38,069 nt of DNA, taken from a virus. The stretch is taken from the IMG/VR virus record IMGVR_UViG_3300035698_023701, positions 1 to 38,069 of that record; one strand, given 5' to 3'. Below, piece by piece: positions 26,865-35,797 of the stretch (positions are counted from its first letter, which is position 1; every line of letters begins with the position of its first letter). A program made the position numbers and the translations under genes. Below the pieces are notes generated by a model. That model did no database searches. It was not told where the DNA came from and was given only the letters and a program-made list of their open reading frames with translations.

Positions 26865-29800
26865 ATGGGTAGATTCTTTGAGCCAAAGCTCTTTGAAATA
26901 ATGAAGGAACAGGTTATGAAAAACGCAGCTTCTAAGGAAGCTGGCGAAGAACAGATCCTTTTACTTCGAGAAAAAGATAACCCCGTTACTTGGAGTGAGA
27001 ATCATTTTTTTGATCCTGATACTGGGGAGCATCCATTTGTCTGTAAAGATATGTTTAGACCGGTCATTGTTGATTCCCATAAAAACCGGGCGATCCGTGT
27101 TGGCCGGCAGGTAGGAAAATGCACTACCGGTAAAACTCATATACAACTCGCAGATGGATCCTGGCCTACTGCTAAAGAAATATATGATGAATTTGGGGAA
27201 GATGGTGTATTTGATATTATTACGACATGTCAGAATACATATAAACATGGAAAGTCGAAGGCCATTATTACTAATAATGGAATCAAACCAGTTGTAAGAA
27301 TTAAAAGCGGCTCCCAGTTTGAGACCTCTAATACTGACAACCACCCATATCTTATATGGAAGAAAGGAGAAGAACGACCACAATGGGTAGATGGAAAGGA
27401 TGTAACCCCGGGTGATAGGATTGCTATTACCAGAAACCTGGATACAATTAATATTGCTGAAGAAGAATCTGAGTTATCATTATTGGAAGCTGAGCTTCTT
27501 GGATATTTAATAGGTGACGGGGGAACAACCCAAAGAAATATACGATTTACAACTGCAGATAAAGAAATAGCGGACAGGATAAACACTATTCTTACTGTTT
27601 GTAATGTGGGTATGATTCTCAATAAATGGGAACAGAAATATGAATATGGATTTATTCATAACCAAGAATCGGAATATTATCGGGGATGGGGATCAATTTC
27701 ATGGATCACTGAGTTTGTAATTAAACACAAGTTACAGGGAAAACGATCATTAGAAAAGTCAGTACCAGAATCAGTGTTTAAATCATCAAATTCAGTTATT
27801 GCTTCATTTATTGGTGCATACCTCAGTACTGATGGATGGGTATGTGATCTTAAAGATGGCAATAAGACCCAGATCGGATTTGGATCAGCAAGTGAAAATC
27901 TTATTGATGGAGTACGAACCCTTCTACTTCGTTTAGGAATCCAATCTAGAAAGTATTATAAACCGGTAAAATATAACAATGAGATAAGAGATTCGTGGCA
28001 ACTACTGATAATGGATATACGATATATTAAGAAATTCTCAGCGGTAATTCCGGTATTTCATAATAATAAAGCAGATAATTTACATAACCATATTAGTAAA
28101 AAGAATAATAGTAATACTGATACTATTCCAGCTGGTGTTTGGAAATATGTTAATCGAGTTCTTGATGAACAAAATATGTCAAAACGAGAGCTCCTTGGCG
28201 GGGACCCTTATGATAATAACCGGTTAAGAACAAACTATTCTCCCAATCGTGAGAAGTTTGCTAATCAGGTTAAAAACCTTGATGATTCATATCTTGATGA
28301 TATTGCTCAGTCTGACATATTCTGGGATACTGTAATTGAAGTAGAGGAATTACCACAGGAGCAGACTTATGCTATTGCAGTATTTGAAACCGAAACATTA
28401 GTTACTGATAATTTTATAACCCATAATACGGTCCATCTCTGTGTTGATATTCTTCATACTGCGTTCTTTACCAAGAATGCGGTCGTCCTGGTATTCGTTA
28501 CTGAGAAGAAGCTGATGAATCGTATGGTTGAGATCATGGCTAATTTTTTACGTAGATCGGATCTAAAAACTGCTTTTAGAATGTCGGGGTCTGGTGGGAA
28601 AGGCCGGAAGAAAAACGACGATATTGAGGCCCAATACGATCATGAAATAACTGTAGGGGATGGGTTTGCAAAGATTCGTTTCTTCTTTATGAATATCAAC
28701 CCGGATAAGGTCCGTGGCCAGAGGGCTACTCATATTTATATTGATGAGGCAGATTACTACCCTGATAAAGCATGGCCGGTAATTCTTGGTATTCTAAAAG
28801 GAAATCCAGCGATTAAAATAGCAACTACTTCAACTCCAAAAGGTATTACTAATACCTGGTTTTATAATTTCTGTATGCAATGTGCGGAACCTACTAATAA
28901 ATCAGGAGTCGAATACCACTTAAGTCCCACGATGGACCCTAACTGGCCAGAGATTGAGAAGGAACTCAGGCAGCTTATATTTGATGAAGTAACCTGGGAT
29001 CTTGAGGTCCTTGCTAACTTTACAGAAGCAAAAGGTTCAGTATATAAAAAGAACCTTATTGATGAAGCAGTCGAGCGATCTCGAGCTAATGAATCTGGAT
29101 ATATAACCAGCGAAATGATATACTCCATGCTTTCTTATACAACGGGAGCAAAGATTCTTGGTATTGACTGGAATGTCCCAGCTAATGGTGTCCGGTTGGT
29201 TGAAGTTACAGATATTGATGGTGTACCATGGGTTACCAGGAATGAAAAGATATCATATGAAGAATACACTCAGACTAGATCGGTATCTAGGATTCTTGAG
29301 TTATGGGATATCCATAAATATCTTAAAATAGCAGTAGATGCAGGATATGGTGAAGCTCAAATCGAAGGCCTTATGATAGGTCTATCGAAACGAGGAGTAG
29401 ATGCCAAAGATATTGTACATATCGTAGATGCAAACAAGAAAGAAAAACATATTATTAAATATATAGATCCGACCTACCAATATGAAAAACGCCGCATTAT
29501 TGAAATACCGGTAAAACAAAAAATAGTAGAACTGGTAAGTAAATACCTTGAAGCCGGAATTACATTCCTGAGAGAAGAAGATGAAGAGTCAACAGGACTC
29601 GTAAGGGAAGTCAGGGCATTCCAGCGTAAACCGGGAACCAAACACAATTACTTATATTCAGACAAATCACACTCCCTATCGGCATTGCAGATCGCTATGC
29701 ATGCGTGGGATATCGCTCTTCTCAAAGATACAGACAGTGAAAACATAGGGTACATGATGACTTCTGAACTCAATAAAATGATAGATAGCCGTAAAAAAGT

Positions 29801-29903
29801 ACAGGCGAGCTATACAATTGTTGGGACTGAACTCAATGGAAATCAGATGAGTGGAAAAAGGACAGGTGGCCTTAGTGGCAGAAAAAGAAGATCTACTATT
29901 TAA
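26865..29903 (+). CDS. terL: Terminase large subunit containing an intein, 1012 aa
   Basis: The packaging motor protein cuts concatemeric DNA and pumps it into the prohead. Walker A GRQVGK-T is interrupted after Lys85 by the intein (residues 86-521), leaving about 576 extein residues, the usual TerL length. After splicing: Walker B HIYIDEAD with D627 and E628, motif ATTSTPKG (coupling), and an RNase H-like nuclease with D768 (LGIDWN), D825 (AVDAGYGE) and D933 (YSDKSHS). The start has GGGAG upstream. The protein overlaps the next gene. The intein is an insertion; the host gene is ordinary. Confidence 0.95.
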   Translation: MGRFFEPKLFEIMKEQVMKNAASKEAGEEQILLLREKDNPVTWSENHFFDPDTGEHPFVCKDMFRPVIVDSHKNRAIRVGRQVGKCTTGKTHIQLADGSWPTAKEIYDEFGEDGVFDIITTCQNTYKHGKSKAIITNNGIKPVVRIKSGSQFETSNTDNHPYLIWKKGEERPQWVDGKDVTPGDRIAITRNLDTINIAEEESELSLLEAELLGYLIGDGGTTQRNIRFTTADKEIADRINTILTVCNVGMILNKWEQKYEYGFIHNQESEYYRGWGSISWITEFVIKHKLQGKRSLEKSVPESVFKSSNSVIASFIGAYLSTDGWVCDLKDGNKTQIGFGSASENLIDGVRTLLLRLGIQSRKYYKPVKYNNEIRDSWQLLIMDIRYIKKFSAVIPVFHNNKADNLHNHISKKNNSNTDTIPAGVWKYVNRVLDEQNMSKRELLGGDPYDNNRLRTNYSPNREKFANQVKNLDDSYLDDIAQSDIFWDTVIEVEELPQEQTYAIAVFETETLVTDNFITHNTVHLCVDILHTAFFTKNAVVLVFVTEKKLMNRMVEIMANFLRRSDLKTAFRMSGSGGKGRKKNDDIEAQYDHEITVGDGFAKIRFFFMNINPDKVRGQRATHIYIDEADYYPDKAWPVILGILKGNPAIKIATTSTPKGITNTWFYNFCMQCAEPTNKSGVEYHLSPTMDPNWPEIEKELRQLIFDEVTWDLEVLANFTEAKGSVYKKNLIDEAVERSRANESGYITSEMIYSMLSYTTGAKILGIDWNVPANGVRLVEVTDIDGVPWVTRNEKISYEEYTQTRSVSRILELWDIHKYLKIAVDAGYGEAQIEGLMIGLSKRGVDAKDIVHIVDANKKEKHIIKYIDPTYQYEKRRIIEIPVKQKIVELVSKYLEAGITFLREEDEESTGLVREVRAFQRKPGTKHNYLYSDKSHSLSALQIAMHAWDIALLKDTDSENIGYMMTSELNKMIDSRKKVQASYTIVGTELNGNQMSGKRTGGLSGRKRRSTI
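27120..28427 (+). other. Intein with LAGLIDADG endonuclease, inside terL
   Basis: Splice junctions: Cys86 (TGC 27120-27122) after Lys85, and His-Asn (residues 520-521) before Thr522. Block A is CTTGKTHIQLADG, block B NTDNHPYLIW, endonuclease motifs LLGYLIGDG (D218) and FIGAYLSTDGW (D323), block F/G TLVTDNFITHN. A 436-aa intein with both active-site residues (Cys1, HN+T) and a two-motif homing endonuclease appears complete, so splicing and homing may both work. It sits in the Walker A loop, a known favourite site in TerL. Confidence 0.95.
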
Positions 29904-32394
29904 TCCGGAGATATCAAGACCGGAGAGGACCCATGATACAGGCAGAGATGCTGCAGACGGCCGGGCCGCCTATGACAAAATAGTCGGCGACGAAATGCAA
30001 AGAATCCAGGAAATGGGAAGGGAACCGTATACCCCGGCGTTCTCCCCAAAGTATGAATATTATGCCGAGCGGTCGGCCAGGGCTCGGCGTCTTGCAGAAG
30101 TATTACGTAATGATGCAATCATGATAATAGATACGGCAGCGTCAACCCTGAGTACGTATCTTGGAAAAGCTCCACATCATATTCTTGATTGTTATAAACG
30201 CCTAACCGGTACCCATTTTACGGATCAACGCGGTGATAAACTTCCTACTTCTGATCCAATATACACCCCAGACCCCGAGACCGTGAAATGTATTTTTAGA
30301 GTAGCGGGAGTGTATGATCCTGATAGAGTACAAACAGATTTGGTATCTGCAGTAGAAGACTATAATGCTGAAGAATTTCAGGATAAAGTATCCTCTAAAG
30401 TAGAGAACTATTCTCTTGTCAGTATTGCAATATTTGGTATGAAGCTTCTATGGACTACCATTAAGATGGCATGGGTCGTAATAGTACACGCCACCGTTGG
30501 GTTTATTTGTGCATATTTTAAAGGAAAGATAAGAGTACTTGGTGTTAGTTTCGGAAGCCTTATATCTAAAAGTATATTTAAACCGGTAGAAAAGCTTCTC
30601 CTTAAAATTGTTGGATATAGCTGCAATGATGAAGGAGAACCAATGCCGGACTGTACTTCCCCAGATTGGGAGAATATAGATTTCAAAAAGATTACTTGTT
30701 GTACAAAAGCTCCTATTTTCTTTATAGAAAATTCAAATGGTACTGTTGATTATGCAATGGGTGAATGTTTTGAGAACTGGTATCAGCAGGAAATGGATCC
30801 AAACGGCCAAGGTGCTAGGATTATCTGTTCCCCGGGAAACCGAGACGACGAGTCAGTCGATCCTACTGAAATGGAAATAGCTATGGCTCAACAAGTAGTT
30901 GATTACTGGTTGAACTTGAATGATAACCTTCAAGGTACTATTGATCCATCGGATGTTCGCACAATGAGTAATGTTATCAGCAAAACAAATGGTGTCGATA
31001 ACATGGCTAATAATGTAGATACATCTTTAAATACCGGGAAAAAGTATGTCTATACTGGAAAACGAACAGCCCCTTGGGATTGCTTCGGATACGAGATGCA
31101 AACTGATGAAGAAGCCGGACAAGAATCATCATATCAATCATCAAAGAAAATGTATACTGATGCTCCTACTCTTTTTGGTGGTTCGGATCTTCCTTTTGTT
31201 GAGAAGGGAATGTATCTATTTGAAGTGGTTGAGGCCATGGATAAAGCCATGGAGGAGATGCTTAAATTTGCGGATAAAGCAGTATCAAAAGCCGCAGCCC
31301 TTTCACTATGGGGATCCAGTAGAATGTTTTGTTGTTGGATATATCTTATTGTTATGATTGGAACTCTTTGGGAGTCATTGATTAAAAAGGGATCAATCTG
31401 CCCGAATATGGATGCGGCAGCAGCAATAAGAAATGAATTTATGTTTGCAGTTAGACTACAGAACTCAGGAGAAGTTAAAGCAATAGTAAAACTCCTTACT
31501 GTTCTAAAACAAATTATTGATATGTTTATTCGCCGGCAAAAACGTGCAGTATTTCTGGCAGGTTTAAAGCTTCCTTTACATGATGCGATGGAGCAGATAA
31601 AACTTATTGTAATGAATAACCTGTCACAGTTTCTAGATATCATCTTTGGTCCTCTCGATATGATACTTGGTGGTCTTCGAGGAGTACCCGAAGTTAATCA
31701 CATGATTAAGAATGATTGTTTTGGATTTGGTGGGTTTCTAGATTTTCTGATGTGTATGCTTGGTAATATGAAAGCATCAATACTCCTTGAAGTCTATAAG
31801 ATGATTGATATTACTTTAAATGATCTGGTCATCATTAATGACATATACCTCTCTCGCACAAGAATGAAATCATTAGAAGCTTTGAGTGCTTTGCTCGGTT
31901 CTGTTCTTAAACTAATAGCGGGTTTGAATGACTGTTATAAACCAGAAGATCTGGTAAATCAAATCATACAAAAGCAAATGGAAGACCAGTATTCTAAAAC
32001 AGAAGACCTGGTTGCTGAAGTAGGCCCAACGGTAGCCAAAAAACTGGCAGCAGCTACTGTAAGAAAGGTTGATGTTGATGGTGTTATACCACCAACAAAC
32101 TTTCAACCTGATGAAATAAAGGAAACAGATGATGAAGGAGAAGTAAGTAATACCTTCCTCGGTTTTGCTGATGATGAACTGCTTCAAATATTTAACATGG
32201 AAGCAGGGTATAATGTAGAAGTTGGAGCTGAGATCGTCAGTGAATTCATTAAAGATGATGGATCGCAGATGACCCTGGCTGAATTTGTGTCAAAGCTTGA
32301 ATCTCTCTCCGGCATCACCCGTGACGAAGTTGTTGAAAGCATGGGTGTCAACGTGTTTGACATCCTTCGAGGAGAAGCAAATGAATCCAGTTAA
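29866..32394 (+). CDS. Large protein between terminase and portal, about 842 aa
   Basis: No ATG fits. GTG at 29866 or 29875 is probable, each with an A/G-rich sequence upstream; 29851 is another GTG. The gene overlaps the end of terL and the start of the portal (14 nt). Two strongly hydrophobic regions (about residues 185-225 and 485-510) suggest membrane passage, and Cys are present (CFENWYQQ, CWIYL). The rest is helical. Some phages encode an extra virion protein between terL and portal, but I do not recognise this family. A structural or connector role is inferred from location. Confidence 0.65.
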   Translation: MALVAEKEDLLFNPEISRPERTHDTGRDAADGRAAYDKIVGDEMQRIQEMGREPYTPAFSPKYEYYAERSARARRLAEVLRNDAIMIIDTAASTLSTYLGKAPHHILDCYKRLTGTHFTDQRGDKLPTSDPIYTPDPETVKCIFRVAGVYDPDRVQTDLVSAVEDYNAEEFQDKVSSKVENYSLVSIAIFGMKLLWTTIKMAWVVIVHATVGFICAYFKGKIRVLGVSFGSLISKSIFKPVEKLLLKIVGYSCNDEGEPMPDCTSPDWENIDFKKITCCTKAPIFFIENSNGTVDYAMGECFENWYQQEMDPNGQGARIICSPGNRDDESVDPTEMEIAMAQQVVDYWLNLNDNLQGTIDPSDVRTMSNVISKTNGVDNMANNVDTSLNTGKKYVYTGKRTAPWDCFGYEMQTDEEAGQESSYQSSKKMYTDAPTLFGGSDLPFVEKGMYLFEVVEAMDKAMEEMLKFADKAVSKAAALSLWGSSRMFCCWIYLIVMIGTLWESLIKKGSICPNMDAAAAIRNEFMFAVRLQNSGEVKAIVKLLTVLKQIIDMFIRRQKRAVFLAGLKLPLHDAMEQIKLIVMNNLSQFLDIIFGPLDMILGGLRGVPEVNHMIKNDCFGFGGFLDFLMCMLGNMKASILLEVYKMIDITLNDLVIINDIYLSRTRMKSLEALSALLGSVLKLIAGLNDCYKPEDLVNQIIQKQMEDQYSKTEDLVAEVGPTVAKKLAAATVRKVDVDGVIPPTNFQPDEIKETDDEGEVSNTFLGFADDELLQIFNMEAGYNVEVGAEIVSEFIKDDGSQMTLAEFVSKLESLSGITRDEVVESMGVNVFDILRGEANESS

Positions 32395-34132
32395 GATAAT
32401 AAGCCAACGGTTTCGGGCTTATAAGGAAACCAAAGTACAAAATGAGATGCAGAATCATGTACAACATTATATACAGAAAGAAGTAGAAACCAGACTCCGG
32501 GATCTGAATATAAATAAAGCAGCGTTTATAGAGGGAGGAGAGAAATCACGCAGTGAAATGATGACTGATATTCTTCGTAATATATTTGGTGGTAATCGAG
32601 ATATAGATTATAAGCTATCTAATATACCCGATAGCCCTCTTAAACTAAGAGCGGATAAAAAGAAATATCGTGATGCTATAATAAATAGACTCAAAGAACC
32701 AAGAAAAGGCATACTACCAATTGCCGCTATTCCTACTGGTATTATTCATTCTATTGGAGCAGACGAGTCGGAAATTAAAGATGCAAATGGAAATCTCACC
32801 CCGGGATCAAGCGCAGCAACAAAGATGATACGCTCTCCCTATCAGTACGAAAGAATAGACGCATTCCGAAATAGGGAATCATATTTTGCCCGTTCTCTCC
32901 AGAGACAAACCGAAACAATTTTGAATAGCGGGTATACCTTTCTCAGTGAAGATAAAGATCTTCTTGCAAAGCTTAATAAAGAGTTAACAGAAATAACCAT
33001 GCGGACTGGTATTGGTACTGATCAGTTCATTGCCCGATGTATTCGGAATATTAGCAGTTACGGACTTGTATTTGTACAAAAAGTCAGACGCGGGGTTCAG
33101 CGTGGATTCTTTAAAATGGAAGAATCTGATGCTTCTGATGATAAAAGAATTGTTAGGTTTCGATTTATGAAACCTGATAATATGACAGTATATATAGATG
33201 ATTATGGTAATATTGCGTCGGTTTCTGAACAACCAGCCCAGAATACCCCACTTCATATTCTTAGGAAGAAGACTTCTGCAAAGAAAAAGATAAGTGGTAC
33301 TCCATCTATTGACCTTGTAATGGGTACCATTATTCACCCTGGAGATAATGTATTTCCAGAACCACCCTGTTTTCAGATGCTTGATGATATTCTTTCTCTT
33401 CGATCCGTTGAAGAAACAATGGAAATATTAATATCACAATGTTCTTCTCCATTACTACATGCAAAAGTTGGATCGGATGATGCTCCTGCGGGACCATTAC
33501 AGGTAGCAGATGTTCATCGTAACATTACGGCTATGGCTCCTAATGGATTTATTGTGACGCCTCATACTGTTGTTATTACTTCAATTAATCTCCAGGAAGC
33601 AATGGCTGATTTAATACCTATTATAGAACATTTTAAAAACCGAGTTCTTGTTGGATCGGGATCTTCACCAATATCAGTTGGAGAAGCTGGTAAAGCTAAC
33701 AGAAGTAGCTCAGAATCTCTTGATTCTGCCTTGGCTGATCACTGTATGTATTTGGCAAAGATTATAGAAGATATGTTTAATTATAATCTTATTCCTGATA
33801 TTCTCCGATCAATGGGTGTTAAAGATTCTGATCTCTTTGATGAAAAAACTGGTATGCCAACTATTATTATGGAATTTAATGAAATGCAGTTTGAAAGACA
33901 ACTTGCACGTATTAACAACGCAGTTAACTTATGGAATTCAAATGGTATTACTCATGAAGAATTTAGAAAGGAAGTAAAACGACAACCGATAACTAAAGAA
34001 CAGGAAAATGAATTAAGTAGTAATATGTTCCCTGAACTTTCTTCAGATGGAACACTAAAAGAAATAGCAAGCAAGAATCAGCCATCTAACCAACATGGTA
34101 CAAAATCTTCCCCGGGAAGTAGGAAAAACTAA
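32381..34132 (+). CDS. Portal protein, 583 aa
   Basis: ATG 32381 has GAGGAGAA upstream; the frame is open further inside the preceding gene. It has an N-terminal helix, then a conserved-looking core (NRESYFARSLQRQTETILNS, IRNISSYGLVFVQKVRRGV), a region GSGSSPISVGEAGKANRSSSE near 425, helices including MYLAKIIEDMFNYNLIPDIL, and a Ser/Asn tail. Portal proteins form the dodecameric DNA entry ring. The call rests on size, position between terminase and protease, and the helical stem-like pattern. Confidence is good but not from a signature motif. Confidence 0.85.
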   Translation: MNPVKIISQRFRAYKETKVQNEMQNHVQHYIQKEVETRLRDLNINKAAFIEGGEKSRSEMMTDILRNIFGGNRDIDYKLSNIPDSPLKLRADKKKYRDAIINRLKEPRKGILPIAAIPTGIIHSIGADESEIKDANGNLTPGSSAATKMIRSPYQYERIDAFRNRESYFARSLQRQTETILNSGYTFLSEDKDLLAKLNKELTEITMRTGIGTDQFIARCIRNISSYGLVFVQKVRRGVQRGFFKMEESDASDDKRIVRFRFMKPDNMTVYIDDYGNIASVSEQPAQNTPLHILRKKTSAKKKISGTPSIDLVMGTIIHPGDNVFPEPPCFQMLDDILSLRSVEETMEILISQCSSPLLHAKVGSDDAPAGPLQVADVHRNITAMAPNGFIVTPHTVVITSINLQEAMADLIPIIEHFKNRVLVGSGSSPISVGEAGKANRSSSESLDSALADHCMYLAKIIEDMFNYNLIPDILRSMGVKDSDLFDEKTGMPTIIMEFNEMQFERQLARINNAVNLWNSNGITHEEFRKEVKRQPITKEQENELSSNMFPELSSDGTLKEIASKNQPSNQHGTKSSPGSRKN

Positions 34133-34242
34133 TTCGTGGTATCTAATTTTTATACACGGTATAATAGTTATGGCAATGGGGCAGTAGTTCTATACCCCCA
34201 ATACTATAATGGTATTTATCCAGGGAAAACTAAGGAAAAGTT
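34133..34242 (+). promoter_or_regulatory. Intergenic promoter-like region
   Basis: Two TATAAT hexamers (34160-34165 and 34205-34210) flank a GGGG/CCCC hairpin (34178-34198). No clear -35. It may drive or attenuate the protease and capsid genes. Confidence 0.4.
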
Positions 34243-35772
34243 ATGGAACTTTCAATTATTAATTATGGCGTAAAAGTAACAGAAGACACACTTCCTGATG
34301 ATGTGAAAGCAGAAGATGATGCAATCATCAAGAAAGCTCGAATTATCATTGACCGTCAGAATATGGGAAATGGTGCAATTATTGTATCTGAAGTTCTTCA
34401 TACCGGAGTTCCCACAACAAATCACTGGCAGTATATGGAAAGAAATCTTGGTAAAGCCGTTCGCTCATTCTGGGAACCGGTAATGACTCCTTTCTTAATG
34501 CATCATAACGACGGTACTGCTGCTGAATTTGGTACTCCTCTGGGTGATAACAATATGGTATCAGTTGGGAGCAATGTGGTTGCTTCTTATATTAAAAATG
34601 AAAAAGAAACACCGCAAGGCAAAGTAACTGGATATATAAAGGTTGGTACTTTTATTCCAGAACATGTCCAGATTAATGGCGCTTCCGCGGTTGATACAAT
34701 TCGTGCCCGACAGATAATGCACCTCTCCGCTGGGGCTCGTGCTTCGATAGAAAATCAAATATGCAGTATCTGCAAAACCCCTTATTTTGAAGATGAATGT
34801 AACCATCATCAAGGAAATGTATATGATGGTGAAACATGTATTCGACAAATATTTAATCCAACATTCCGTGAGTATAGCGGGGTATATTCGCCAGCTGATA
34901 TCAATGCCTTAATAAGGCGTATGGATATCATGGACTCTGCTGGTGCCGTTACGGAACATGCAGAATCAGATGTCAACTCGTTTGAAGGAACGATGTCCAT
35001 CTATGACAGTAAAAAGATATACCCGTCCGCTGATATTTCGGATAGTAAGGAGAGCATAATGAAAGATGAGCATGTAACTAGACTTCTCGACAGTCTTGAT
35101 CGTAAAGATGAGCAACTTACTGATGTAATAAACATCATTAAAAAAACCGTGTCAGGAGGTGGTACATTATCTACTGATGAGAGATCTGTTGTTACTGACA
35201 CCACAGATACTGACGATGGCTCTACTACTACTGTTGTTGGTGATCCCGTAACAGTAGACAGTACAAAAGATGTTGGAGATTCAACTGGTGACATTGGTTC
35301 AGAGGATACATCTATTAAAGATGCAATTGCTGAACTAACTACTGCCGTATCAAAACTTACCGATATCGTATCAAAAGATGAACTTCCCGATGTCAAACCT
35401 GCAACAGGGGAAAGTACGGATACTGCAGAAGACAACAGTTCCGCCGCCGGAGCCGAAGATATTACTACTGGTTCTGACGAAAATGCCGACGCTGCCAATG
35501 ATACTTCCGGGGAAACATCACCAGGTGATGCTTCAGACGAAGAGAAAGGTAAAGGAAAAGAGGAAACAGGTGATTCTTTAACAAAAGATGAAACGGCTGA
35601 CTCCTCTAATAATGAGATCGGCGAGATAAAAGAAGAGAGCGGAGAGATAGAAACAACCGCCGACAGCAACAAGAGTAAACCCTCCCTTAGGAGACTCGCT
35701 CTTGGAAATAACAGAAAACCAGCACCGAGTGTATCCAAAAAAGGTAAAACACTCAGTCAACTGGTTAAGTAA
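34243..35772 (+). CDS. Prohead protease with C-terminal scaffold, 509 aa
   Basis: Residues 1-245 resemble a herpesvirus-assemblin/HK97-type serine protease: LMHHND (His87/88), later HLSAGARASI with Ser162 where the family has 'H...lSiG'. A zinc-type insertion follows: C174, C177, C186, H188/H189, C199 (ICSICKTPYFEDECNHHQG). Residues about 270-480 are an acidic Thr/Asp/Glu low-complexity region, then a basic end (SKPSLRRLALGNNRKPAP), typical of an internal scaffold fused to its protease. It would cleave scaffold and capsid protein in the prohead. AAGGAAAA precedes the ATG. Confidence 0.85.
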   Translation: MELSIINYGVKVTEDTLPDDVKAEDDAIIKKARIIIDRQNMGNGAIIVSEVLHTGVPTTNHWQYMERNLGKAVRSFWEPVMTPFLMHHNDGTAAEFGTPLGDNNMVSVGSNVVASYIKNEKETPQGKVTGYIKVGTFIPEHVQINGASAVDTIRARQIMHLSAGARASIENQICSICKTPYFEDECNHHQGNVYDGETCIRQIFNPTFREYSGVYSPADINALIRRMDIMDSAGAVTEHAESDVNSFEGTMSIYDSKKIYPSADISDSKESIMKDEHVTRLLDSLDRKDEQLTDVINIIKKTVSGGGTLSTDERSVVTDTTDTDDGSTTTVVGDPVTVDSTKDVGDSTGDIGSEDTSIKDAIAELTTAVSKLTDIVSKDELPDVKPATGESTDTAEDNSSAAGAEDITTGSDENADAANDTSGETSPGDASDEEKGKGKEETGDSLTKDETADSSNNEIGEIKEESGEIETTADSNKSKPSLRRLALGNNRKPAPSVSKKGKTLSQLVK

Positions 35773-35797
35773 TGCAATTTAAGTGAGGTAATACAAT

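Noticed and set aside
35001-35738. Long antisense ORF (245 codons) opposite the scaffold
   Set aside because: Mirror of an acidic low-complexity repeat (Ser/Val-rich antisense). No SD, and the sense gene is well supported.
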